A stretch of DNA of 20,647 nt from Planctomycetota bacterium (lineage in GTDB: Bacteria > Planctomycetota > B15-G4): assembly GCA_003644265.1 (NCBI GenBank), contig QNBX01000075.1, forward strand, positions 1 to 20,647. Reading direction: 5' to 3'. The notes under the pieces were generated by a model. It searched no databases, was not told the origin of the DNA, and was given only the letters and a program-made list of their open reading frames with translations. This document shows positions 7,635 through 14,914 of the stretch, one piece after another. The position numbers were made by a program, and so were the translations under genes. How positions within the stretch are numbered: the first letter of the stretch is position 1; each line of letters starts with the position of its first letter.

Positions 7635-8150
7635 CTACAGGCCGAGCACGCTCCGCACCGCCGCTTCGTTCCAGCCGACGGAGGCGTAGAGCACCTTGCC
7701 GTCGGGGTCCAGCACGATGTTGGTGGGGTAGGCCTTGACGCCCAGATCCCGCGCGGCGTGGCCGACCTGCGCGCCCCGCTCGAGCAGGGCGGGGAACGCG
7801 AAGCCCTCGTCGTCCCAGTACTCCCGGATGACGTCGAGCGAATCGGCGCCGCTGTTCAGGGCGTAGATCGCGATGTCGTCACGACCGGCCAGCTCCTCGT
7901 GCAGCCTCTGGATGGAAGGCAACTCCTTCCGGCAGCCACCTCAGTGATAGAACCAGAGGTTGAGCAGGGTGGTCTTGCCCTTGAAGCTGTCGTTGTCGAT
8001 CGCGCGGCCGTCGAGCGTCAGGGCCGCGATCGCGGGCAGCTCGCTCCCCAGCGCGGGCAGGCTGGCGTTCATCCAGCCGCCGTCCGACTCATAGGCGCAG
8101 GCACCCGCGAGCAGGCCCAGCAGCAGCGCGGAAGCAAACAGGGGTCTCAT
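7635..8150 (-). CDS. Lipoprotein-type thioredoxin-fold selenoprotein with a U-G-G-C redox motif
   Basis: This is a 171-residue protein if TGA at 7943-7941 (codon 70) is read as selenocysteine. The N-terminus MRPLFASALLLGLLAGAC is a signal peptide ending in a lipobox-like LAGAC (Cys18), so the protein is probably exported and lipid-anchored. The fold follows the AhpC/TSA-TlpA thioredoxin pattern: a strand LLNLWFYH, then U70-G71-G72-C73, then helix RKELPSIQRLHEEL, and the cis-proline loop KAYPTNIVLD (Pro142), ending DPDGKVLY. UGA stands exactly where the nucleophilic Cys of CxxC is expected. Sequence on both sides is in one frame and clearly one domain, so splitting it into two genes, or calling a pseudogene, is unlikely to be right. 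A GAGGAG 7 bases before ATG 8150 fixes the start. It lies 87 bases after the M36 protease gene on the same strand. Expected role: thiol-disulfide or peroxide chemistry outside the cytoplasm; substrate unknown. Confidence 0.85.
7914..7930 (-). promoter_or_regulatory. Bacterial SECIS candidate in the U-G-G-C thioredoxin-like gene
   Basis: On the minus strand, GGAAGG (7930-7925) pairs perfectly with CCUUCC (7919-7914) around the loop AGUUG. The hairpin starts 11 bases after the UGA, is 17 nt long and has G at the second loop position. This geometry is close to the minimal upper stem-loop of the E. coli formate dehydrogenase SECIS. It also encodes residues of the helix after the redox motif, as bacterial SECIS elements must. 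Confidence 0.75.
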
Positions 8151-8157
8151 GTCGGGG

Positions 8158-8163
8158 CTCCTC
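8158..8163 (-). promoter_or_regulatory. Ribosome-binding site of the U-G-G-C thioredoxin-like gene
   Basis: GAGGAG on the minus strand lies 7 bases before the ATG at 8150. It selects this start over the ATG 28 codons upstream, whose extension has no signal-peptide character. Confidence 0.7.
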
Positions 8164-8237
8164 AGCGAGTCGTCGGGCTGGCAGCATAGTCGCTGTTCGG
8201 CCAGGGCGTGCGGCTGGGCCGAGCGAGCTCGCAACGA

Positions 8238-11200
8238 TCAGGGCAGGAACTCGACCTGCAGCGCGTTGCTGATGGAGAAGCCCTGGGCCTGGCTGCCGTC
8301 GGCCGCCGCGGCCTGCACGAACACGGTCAGCGGGCCGCCGCCACCCGGGATCGCCAGCCCGCCCGCGCCCGCGCCGTCGGCATTGAGGGCCAGCAGCAGG
8401 TCGTGGGGCACCGGCACCAGCGTGCCCCCCCGGAACGACGTGGGGTTGCTGCTCAGGGCCACCAGCAGATAGACCGCGGCGCCGGCGGGCGCACCGGCCA
8501 CGCTCAGCTGGGACTGATTGCCGCTGGCGAGGGGCTGCCCGCACAGCGCGAGGCTCATGTTGCCGGGCCCGCCGAAGCCGATGTCCGTCTGGCACGACGT
8601 GTCGCACAGCAGACGCGTGATGGTCAGGTCGTCCAGCGCGGCCTCCACCAGCGAGCCGGCGCCCTCGTCGCTGGCCACGAAGCGCAGCTGCATGGAGGCC
8701 GTGGGCGGCAGCACGTCGCTGACCACGAACTCGTGCTGCACCCAGCCACCCGACGTGTCGTCGCCACCCGGCCCCACCACCTCGACGCTGCTCCAGTTGG
8801 CGCCGCCGTCGTTGCTCAGGTCGACCTCGAAGATGTCGGCGTTGGGAGCCGCGCTGCTGCTGTTGCTGTACCAGCGCCAGTAACCGATCAGCGCGTCGCC
8901 CGACGACAGATCGATCATCGGGCTGAACAGCGTGGTCTTGCCGCCGTCCACGTCGTTGTCGCCCAGTCCGCCGCCCAGCAGGCCCTGACCGGTCATGAAG
9001 CAGTCGGTGGCCCGGTCGGTGTGGTCGTCCTCGGGCTGCGCGGAGGTACCCACCGGGTCGCCGTGGGCCCAGACGCCGGTGCTGGCGTCGTCGTCGCCCG
9101 CTCCCACGGTCCAACCGCCCACCTCCTCCAGCGGGTCATCGAGCAGGGTGGCCAGGCCGGTGAACACCTGCGAACCGAACGAGGCGGCCGGCGCGGTGCT
9201 CGGGCTGCTGACCACGCCCGCGGTCGAGTCGACGCTCACATACCAGCTCAGCTCGTCGAAGCAGTTGAGCGCGGGCAGCAGGGCGTCGTAGGTGTCGTTG
9301 CCCGTGGGCAGCATGGGCGTAGAGCTGAAGGCGCCGCCGTTGACGGACGTGTGCAACAGGCCCGTGCCCGGCAGGGGCATGTCGACACCCAACGACGAGA
9401 TCTGAACGGCCACCGCGGTCGTGGCGCCCGGGGAGAGCTGCGTCGGCTTGGGGTTGGGGAAGCTGAACAGGATCAGCGTGGGCAGGTCGAAGGCCTCAAC
9501 GATGCCGGTGGTGGTGCTGCCCGAGGGCGACGTCGCGCTGGCGCCCATGCCGCGCTTGGCAAAGCCGGCCCAGAGCCCGCCGTGGTGGGCGCCGGCGTGA
9601 TTGACCAGGTCGGACTGCAGCACGCCGTCACGCGCCTCCAGCATGTTGGGGTTGCTGGGCATGAACTTCATGCCATCCAACACCAGCTGCATCATCAGGT
9701 CGTTGGACGCAGAGCCCATGCCGCCGTTCCAGAGCGCGGCGCGCGCCTCGAGCAGGGCCTGACACCAGATCTCACCGACGTTGTGGACCTCGTCTGCCGG
9801 GTTGCCGGTGAAGCTCCCGTTGCCCGGGACGCCGCCGGGCAACAACAGCTGCGCCGGGTCGATGTCCGCGTAGGACAGCGGGCTCTTGAGCAGGTCGCCG
9901 CTGTACGGGTAGCGCCGAATGCCGAAGTAGTAGTTGTCCTGCTCACCGAAGAGGTCCTTGGTGACATACCCGCCCATGGCAAAGACGCCGTCGGGGTCGT
10001 CGCCGGGCTCGGCGCTCATGCAGACGCCGTAGAAGTCGCCCCAGCCCTCGCCCATGCCGCCCGACTGCTCGCCAAAGACGGTGCCGCCCGAGAGGTGGAT
10101 GGACACGCCGTGCAGATACTCGTGGTAGACGACGTCGCCGTCGAAGTCGCCGTCGCGATCGGGCGACGGGCCGTCAAAGACGTACATCTGGATCCAGGTG
10201 ACGCTGCCGTCCACGCCGCTGCCGTTCCAGTTGGCGTTGTTGACGCTGCCACCGTCCTGGGCGTCGGCGCTGACCCGGTCCCCGCCCACGCCGCCCAGGC
10301 CGAAGTTGTCCTGCTGGAAGTTGGCGGAGGCCTCGTCGAAGCCAAACCCGTAGAGCGTGTCGTGGATCCGGTTGCAGTAGTAGAAGAGCTGAGTCACCGC
10401 CGCGTCGCGGTAGCTGCTGGGCGCCTGGTTCAGGTCCATCGCAAAGTCGAAGACGCGGTAGGGGCTGCCCTGGGGCCGCGGCAGGTCGGGCGCGTTGTCG
10501 TTATCGAGGTCCGTGTGCGCGTCGACGTTGTTGCCCAGGGTCTCGTTGACGCCGTCGGGAATCCAGCCCTCGGGCGAGCCCGCTGTGGCGCCCGACGTGA
10601 GCAGCGTGCGCGGCACGGTCGGGAACTGAAAGCCGTTGGGCGCCGGGGTGCCGGGGCTGCCGGGCGCCGGGCTGTCGAGCGGGAAGACGTTGAAGCTGGC
10701 GTCCTCGCTGCCACCGAACAGGAAGTGCAGGCTGTCCCAGCGGCGCAGCACCTGGCCGTCCGTGGCGTCCACCATGATCCAGTAGGTGTGGCCCACGCCG
10801 GGCACGGCCACCAGCACCTCCCAGGCGGGGTGCAGCGTGGCGCGGTCCAGCGGGAAGACCGCCAGGCGCGTGCTCAGAGGCAGCTCGGCGCGCAGCTGGG
10901 TCTCGCCCGCGTCCCAGATCTGGAAGGCGTCGAGCCCCACCGGCGGCGTCTGCGCGCGGGGCAGGCCGCGGGCCTCCACGCCCGCGTTGGCGAAGGCGCT
11001 CAGGATGGCGTCCTGGGCCGAGAGCTGCACGGCGGGCAGGGCAAAGTCGCCGACCGGTCGCGAGAGCAACGTGCTGGAGATGTTGATCAGCTCGCCGCGG
11101 GCCGTCACGTTGGCCTTGAGCTCGGCGCCCCAGATGTCCAGGCCCCCCACCTGCTGCTGGAAGGTGAGGTGCTGCACACCGTTGTGCCTGGTCACGAAGT

Positions 11201-11621
11201 CACGCGCCCTGCGCCCGACCAGCACCTCGCTGCCGGGCACCTCGAACAGGGCGGGGTGCGCGTCCACGAAGTTGGACACGACCTCGGACGGCGTCGCCGC
11301 GCCGTGCGCCGGACCCGTGAGCAGCTGGCGCGTGCTGCGCAGGAAGTGCGGCGTGCCGAACAGCTCGTCCTCGTCCATGCGCAGCTCCAGCACCTGCTCG
11401 CGCAGGGACGAGAGCTCGGCCTCGCGGGCGGCCATGCTGGCCGGAGAGCGGGCGGCGCTGACGGCCGCGGACACCTCCGGGCGCACCTCGCCAGCCTCGA
11501 AGCGGGCGTCGAAGTAGGGCAGCCCCAACGCCTCGCCCAGCTGGGGCAGAGGCGCGCGCTGAGCCGTCAGGGGCGCAGCCGTCAGGGCGAGAAGAACAGC
11601 CAGACGCAGTGCGAGACGCAT
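8238..11621 (-). CDS. Secreted M36 (fungalysin-type) zinc metalloprotease
   Basis: This 1127-residue protein starts with a signal peptide (MRLALRLAVLLALTAAPLTA, then Q). A propeptide region of about 350 residues of the FTP/PepSY kind seen in M36 enzymes follows. The catalytic domain carries HEYLH at residues 500-504 and GMGEGWGDF with the third zinc ligand Glu at about 525, the HExxH-(n)-GEGW pattern of fungalysins. Further motifs are NNVDAHTDLDND before the core and HNVGEIWCQALLEA after it. Residues about 760-1010 are beta-rich, including a jelly-roll-like segment. The last ~110 residues (from CQTDIGFGGPG) form a glycine-rich beta domain of a style common at the C-termini of planctomycete secreted proteins. 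The enzyme should degrade proteins outside the cell or in the periplasm. A small hairpin touches its start codon (11622-11634). A thioredoxin-like selenoprotein gene follows 87 bases later on the same strand, and the protease has several Cys residues. Confidence 0.93.
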   Translation of the reverse strand: MRLALRLAVLLALTAAPLTAQRAPLPQLGEALGLPYFDARFEAGEVRPEVSAAVSAARSPASMAAREAELSSLREQVLELRMDEDELFGTPHFLRSTRQLLTGPAHGAATPSEVVSNFVDAHPALFEVPGSEVLVGRRARDFVTRHNGVQHLTFQQQVGGLDIWGAELKANVTARGELINISSTLLSRPVGDFALPAVQLSAQDAILSAFANAGVEARGLPRAQTPPVGLDAFQIWDAGETQLRAELPLSTRLAVFPLDRATLHPAWEVLVAVPGVGHTYWIMVDATDGQVLRRWDSLHFLFGGSEDASFNVFPLDSPAPGSPGTPAPNGFQFPTVPRTLLTSGATAGSPEGWIPDGVNETLGNNVDAHTDLDNDNAPDLPRPQGSPYRVFDFAMDLNQAPSSYRDAAVTQLFYYCNRIHDTLYGFGFDEASANFQQDNFGLGGVGGDRVSADAQDGGSVNNANWNGSGVDGSVTWIQMYVFDGPSPDRDGDFDGDVVYHEYLHGVSIHLSGGTVFGEQSGGMGEGWGDFYGVCMSAEPGDDPDGVFAMGGYVTKDLFGEQDNYYFGIRRYPYSGDLLKSPLSYADIDPAQLLLPGGVPGNGSFTGNPADEVHNVGEIWCQALLEARAALWNGGMGSASNDLMMQLVLDGMKFMPSNPNMLEARDGVLQSDLVNHAGAHHGGLWAGFAKRGMGASATSPSGSTTTGIVEAFDLPTLILFSFPNPKPTQLSPGATTAVAVQISSLGVDMPLPGTGLLHTSVNGGAFSSTPMLPTGNDTYDALLPALNCFDELSWYVSVDSTAGVVSSPSTAPAASFGSQVFTGLATLLDDPLEEVGGWTVGAGDDDASTGVWAHGDPVGTSAQPEDDHTDRATDCFMTGQGLLGGGLGDNDVDGGKTTLFSPMIDLSSGDALIGYWRWYSNSSSAAPNADIFEVDLSNDGGANWSSVEVVGPGGDDTSGGWVQHEFVVSDVLPPTASMQLRFVASDEGAGSLVEAALDDLTITRLLCDTSCQTDIGFGGPGNMSLALCGQPLASGNQSQLSVAGAPAGAAVYLLVALSSNPTSFRGGTLVPVPHDLLLALNADGAGAGGLAIPGGGGPLTVFVQAAAADGSQAQGFSISNALQVEFLP

Positions 11622-11634
11622 GGAGTGCGACTCC
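11622..11634 (-). promoter_or_regulatory. Hairpin sequestering the GGAG just before the M36 protease start codon
   Basis: On the minus strand GGAGT (11634-11630) pairs with ACTCC (11626-11622) around a CGC loop, and the ATG follows directly. The only Shine-Dalgarno-like sequence near this start is inside the stem. Masking of the ribosome-binding site is therefore possible. This is a structural reading from sequence only. Confidence 0.35.
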
Positions 11635-11757
11635 AGGTTGGGAGAGGTTCAGGGAGCGCAGCCGGGGCCCTCTGCGGGGGCGCTAGAGCCCGTTCGGGGC
11701 GGCTCAGAGGGTCGCTGCAGGCTATCACGCACACGGCGAGCCGGGGGGCGGAGCGAA

Positions 11758-11785
11758 CTCGTGGGCGCGAACACCCGCCCACGAG
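11758..11785. terminator. Perfect 10-bp hairpin between htpG and the M36 protease gene
   Basis: CTCGTGGGCG (11758-11767) pairs exactly with CGCCCACGAG (11776-11785) over an 8-base loop. It lies 131 bases downstream of the htpG stop codon, in a 295-base gap that holds no other gene I can see, and about 135 bases before the protease start. It is best read as the htpG terminator, though without a T-run. Confidence 0.5.
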
Positions 11786-11916
11786 CCAGCCCAGCGGGCG
11801 TGACCCTGCCCGGCGCCAGAGCCCAGGCCCAACGGACCTTCAGACCTGCGACGGCTCGCGCTCAGCGCTGGTCCCGCGCAGGCGCGACTCTCGCCCGGTG
11901 CGGACCCAGCGCAGCG

Positions 11917-13941
11917 TCAGCTCGCGTCCGACTCCGACTCCGTCTCAGGCTCGGGGGCCGTCTCCGGGGCCGGCGTCGAGCTGGCCTCCGGCGCCAACAG
12001 GCCGGCCAGCAGCTTGGCGAAGCGCGCCGGGTCTGCGGGCGCGCTGCCCTCGGCCAGCAGGGCCTGGCCGAAGACCAGCTCCACGAAATCGTCGAAGCGT
12101 CCGCCGCCGCCGGTCTGCTCGAAGAGCCGCTCGAGCTGGGTCAGCACGGCGTGCTTCGGGTTGAGCTCGAGCACGCGCTTGGACTTGGGCACGGCCTGGC
12201 CGCTGGCGCGCAGCACCTCCTCCATCTGCTGCGACATGCCGCCCTCGGCCCCCACCAGCACGGCGGGGCTCTCGGACAGGCGGCCGGACAGACGCACCTC
12301 GCTGACGTGCTCGTCGAGCACGCCCTCGATGGCCTGGAACAGGCCGCCAAGCTGCTTCTGCTGGTCCTCGCGCTGGGTCTTGGCGTCGTCGCTCTCCTGC
12401 ACCTCGACGTCGCCCTTGTCGAGGGCCTTGAAGCGCTTGCCCTCGAACTCGGTGAAGCGGCTCATGACCCACTCGTCCACGGGGTCGGTCAGCAGCAGCA
12501 CCTCGTGGCCGGCCTTGCGCGCGGCCTCGATGTGCGGGCTGGCCACGGCCGCGCGTCGGTCCGTGCCGGTGACGTAGAGGATCTCCTTCTGGCTCAGCGG
12601 CATGCGCTCCAGGTACTCGCCCAGAGTGGTCAGCGCGTCGTCGTGGGTGCTGTCAAAGAGCGCCACCCGCGCCAGCTCGTCGCGGTGGTCGCCGTCGCCA
12701 AACAGGCCCTCCTTGATGACCGTGCCGAACTGGCCCCAGAAGGCCACGTAGTCGTCGCGGCGGCCCTCGAGCAGCTCGCGGAAGGCGTCGATCAGCTTCT
12801 TGGTGATGCGCTTGCGGATCTGCCCCATCTGGCGCGCGTGCTGCAGCGTCTCGCGCGAGACGTTGAGCGGCAAATCGGCGCTGTCGACCACGCCGTGCAC
12901 AAAGCGCAGCCAGGCCGGGACCAGCTCCTCGCAGTCGGCCATGACGAACACGCGCTTGACGTGCAGCGCCACGCGCGAGCGCTTGGCGCTGGGGTCCATG
13001 GCGTCCATGCCGCGCTGGGTCGGCAGGTACAGCAGCGCCGTCCACTCGTGGGTGCCCTCGGCCTTGAAGTGCAGCGTGTGCAGGGGCTCGCTCCAGGCGT
13101 TGGAGACGTGCCGGTAGAACTCGGCGTGCTCCTCGGACTTGACCTCCTTGGGCGAGCGCGTCCAGAGCGGCCGACGCGAGTTGAGCGTCTCGGTCTTGGT
13201 GACGCTGACCAGCTCGGCGTCGTCGTCGCCCTCAGGCTTCTCGGAGCGCTCGACGTCCATCTGGATCGGGTGCTCGACGAAGTCGGAGTAGCGCTTGACC
13301 ACCTGGCGCACGGTCCACTCGTCGGTGAAGTCCTTGAACTCGCTGGCGCCGGCCGCGTCACCGGCTGACTCGTCGTCGGACTCCGCGGTGCGCAGGTGCA
13401 GGGTCACGCGCGTGCCGGGCGTGCTGCGCTCCCCGTCCTCCAGCGTGTACTCGCCGTCGCCCTTGCTGCGCCAGCGCACGGCCTCGTCGCCGCCCGCGCG
13501 CAGGGTCTCCAGCTCGACCTCATCGGCCACCATGAACGACGAGTAGAAGCCCACGCCGAACTGCCCGATGAGCTCGGCCCGCGCGTCGCCGTCGGCGGCC
13601 TTGGCGGCCTGCATCTGCTGGGCAAACTCACGCGTGCCCGAGCGGGCGATGGTGCCGATGTTCTCGACCAGCTCCTCGCGCGTCATGCCGATGCCATTGT
13701 CGTCGATGGTCAGCGTGTTGGCCTCGCGATCGAGCTCCAGGCGGATGCAGGGCTCGCCCGTGGCCTCGCGCAGGGCGTCGTCGGTGAGCCCTTCGATGCG
13801 CAGCTTGTCGATGGCGTCACTGGCGTTGCTGATCAGCTCGCGCAAGAAGATCTCCTTGTGCGAGTAGAGCGAGTGGATCATGAGGTCGAGCAGCTGCTTG
13901 GTCTCGGCCTGGAAGCTGCGGGTCTCGGTGGTTGCGGTCAT
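11917..13941 (-). CDS. htpG: Molecular chaperone HtpG (Hsp90)
   Basis: This 674-residue protein is a full-length bacterial Hsp90, somewhat longer than the ~624 residues of E. coli HtpG. The N-terminal GHKL ATPase domain shows SHKEIFLRELISNASDAIDKLR (helix 1 with the catalytic Glu near 35 and the Mg-binding Asn near 39), DDNGIGM (80-86) and IGQFGVGFYSSFMVAD (125-140). A middle domain with the conserved NSRRPLWTRSPKEV and LNVSRETLQ segments and a C-terminal dimerisation domain follow. The extra length comes partly from an acidic insertion near the end of the N-domain and an acidic Pro/Glu/Ser tail. HtpG is a cytosolic ATP-driven chaperone dimer that remodels client proteins, often heat-induced. 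The start is the ATG at 13941, immediately before the conserved FQAETKQLLDL; AGGAG lies only 2 bases upstream of it. Open frame continues further upstream but is not HtpG-like. Confidence 0.97.
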   Translation of the reverse strand: MTATTETRSFQAETKQLLDLMIHSLYSHKEIFLRELISNASDAIDKLRIEGLTDDALREATGEPCIRLELDREANTLTIDDNGIGMTREELVENIGTIARSGTREFAQQMQAAKAADGDARAELIGQFGVGFYSSFMVADEVELETLRAGGDEAVRWRSKGDGEYTLEDGERSTPGTRVTLHLRTAESDDESAGDAAGASEFKDFTDEWTVRQVVKRYSDFVEHPIQMDVERSEKPEGDDDAELVSVTKTETLNSRRPLWTRSPKEVKSEEHAEFYRHVSNAWSEPLHTLHFKAEGTHEWTALLYLPTQRGMDAMDPSAKRSRVALHVKRVFVMADCEELVPAWLRFVHGVVDSADLPLNVSRETLQHARQMGQIRKRITKKLIDAFRELLEGRRDDYVAFWGQFGTVIKEGLFGDGDHRDELARVALFDSTHDDALTTLGEYLERMPLSQKEILYVTGTDRRAAVASPHIEAARKAGHEVLLLTDPVDEWVMSRFTEFEGKRFKALDKGDVEVQESDDAKTQREDQQKQLGGLFQAIEGVLDEHVSEVRLSGRLSESPAVLVGAEGGMSQQMEEVLRASGQAVPKSKRVLELNPKHAVLTQLERLFEQTGGGGRFDDFVELVFGQALLAEGSAPADPARFAKLLAGLLAPEASSTPAPETAPEPETESESDAS

Positions 13942-14051
13942 GACTCCTGGTCCGGCGACGGGCGATGTGTGGGGATGGTGGCTGCGTTGGGCGGCCCGCG
14001 CGGGTGGCAGGCCGGATCCCGGAGCGAGACAAACTGCCCCGGGGGGACGAA

Positions 14052-14066
14052 CGTCACACTGTAACG
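14052..14066. promoter_or_regulatory. Imperfect 15-bp palindrome upstream of htpG
   Basis: CGTCACA and TGTAACG form 7-base arms around a central C with a single mismatch, about 110 bases upstream of the htpG start. It could be an operator. It is not a CIRCE element (TTAGCACTC-N9-GAGTGCTAA), and no such element or convincing heat-shock promoter was found in the 266-base gap between htpG and the Nudix gene. Confidence 0.25.
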
Positions 14067-14207
14067 ACGAAGCGCCCGCAACTCCCGCCTTACATGGACA
14101 CGCGAGCCAGCTGCCCGATCTCTCTCGCCGAGGCCGGGCCGCCGAGCGCATGGCTGACCCGGCCCTGGACCCGGCCAGCCATCGTCAGGCCCTGGCGGAG
14201 CGGGCCA

Positions 14208-14786
14208 TCACGCGTCGTCGCTCGCCGTGAACGCGTAGAACAGCGCCAGGGCCGTGAAGCCGTCGTCCAGCTCCCCCGCCGCGAGCATGCCCCGCACGTG
14301 CGCCGCGCTGAAGACGCCGGTCTCGATCTGCTCGGTGACATCGAGCGCGGGCTCCGACACGCGCTCACAGTCCAGGGCCAGGAACGCGTGAGCCCAGTGG
14401 GCGCTGATGCCGTTGATGGGGTAGAAGCCGGGCAGCCGCAGCAGCCGGCCGGGGCGGTGGCCGGTCTCTTCGAGCAGCTCACGCTCGGCGGCGGCGGCCG
14501 GGTCCTCGCCCACCTGCAGGCGCCCCGCCGGCACCTCCCAGTGGGTCTTGCCGTGGGGGTGCCGGTGCTGCCAGATCATGACCACGCGCCCGTCGGGCAG
14601 GCGCGGCACCACCACCACGGCGTCGCTGATCTCGACCACGTGGTACTCCTGTTGCGCGCCGTCCGGCAGACGCAGCAGGTCACGCCGCAGGCTCACCCAG
14701 GGCGAGTCGTACACGCGCACGCTGCGCTCCAGCGGCTGGCCCTCGAACGGCTGTGGGTCGGGCAAATCGTCACGCGTCTCGCTCAT
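14208..14786 (-). CDS. Nudix hydrolase, ADP-ribose pyrophosphatase-like
   Basis: This 192-residue cytosolic protein has a complete Nudix box at residues 88-109: G88-x5-E94-x7-R102-E103-x2-E106-E107-T-G109, which binds divalent metal and cleaves a nucleoside diphosphate linked to another group. The domain before it (about 20-85) has the strand pattern of ADP-ribose and nucleotide-sugar pyrophosphatases, including VVVVPRLPDGRVVMIWQHRHP and EVPAGR. The region after it (GFYPINGISAHWAHAFLA) matches the same subgroup. Hydrolysis of ADP-ribose to AMP and ribose-5-phosphate is therefore the likeliest activity, but substrate cannot be fixed from sequence. No signal peptide is seen. No obvious Shine-Dalgarno sequence precedes the ATG. 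It lies 128 bases after the sulfatase-fold gene on the same strand and 266 bases before htpG. Confidence 0.9.
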   Translation of the reverse strand: MSETRDDLPDPQPFEGQPLERSVRVYDSPWVSLRRDLLRLPDGAQQEYHVVEISDAVVVVPRLPDGRVVMIWQHRHPHGKTHWEVPAGRLQVGEDPAAAAERELLEETGHRPGRLLRLPGFYPINGISAHWAHAFLALDCERVSEPALDVTEQIETGVFSAAHVRGMLAAGELDDGFTALALFYAFTASDDA

Positions 14787-14858
14787 GCCGGCAGGGTAAC
14801 CGCGGGCGAGGAGCAGACCAGCCGTCCGCCGTCATGCGCCTGACAAGCGGCGCCCCCG

Positions 14859-14895
14859 TCGAGCGCGCGCACGTCGCGCCGAGGCGCCCGCTCGA
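14859..14895 (-). terminator. Possible terminator hairpin after the sulfatase-fold gene
   Basis: TCGAGCG (14859-14865) pairs with CGCTCGA (14889-14895), beginning about 19 bases past the stop codon at 14915. The 23-base loop is itself GC-rich and partly self-complementary. No T-run is present. Confidence 0.3.
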
Positions 14896-14914
14896 GGCCC
14901 CCGTAGGCTGTGCC

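Noticed and set aside
7635..7922. A separate small gene starting at TTG 7922 with no redox motif
   Set aside because: It would begin in the middle of a thioredoxin helix, with no ribosome-binding site suited to it, and it would leave the upstream piece as half a domain. Reading through the UGA explains both parts.
8208..12164. A 1318-codon open frame on the plus strand opposite the M36 protease and htpG
   Set aside because: It is antisense to two strongly supported genes, has Arg/Ala/Gly/Val/His-rich composition with no domain, and is expected in very GC-rich DNA where stop codons are rare in the complementary frame.
13942..14207. A CIRCE element or sigma-32 promoter upstream of htpG
   Set aside because: No TTAGCACTC/GAGTGCTAA pair is present, and CCCCAC-like matches lack a fitting -35. 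Only a weak 15-bp palindrome at 14052-14066 remains.
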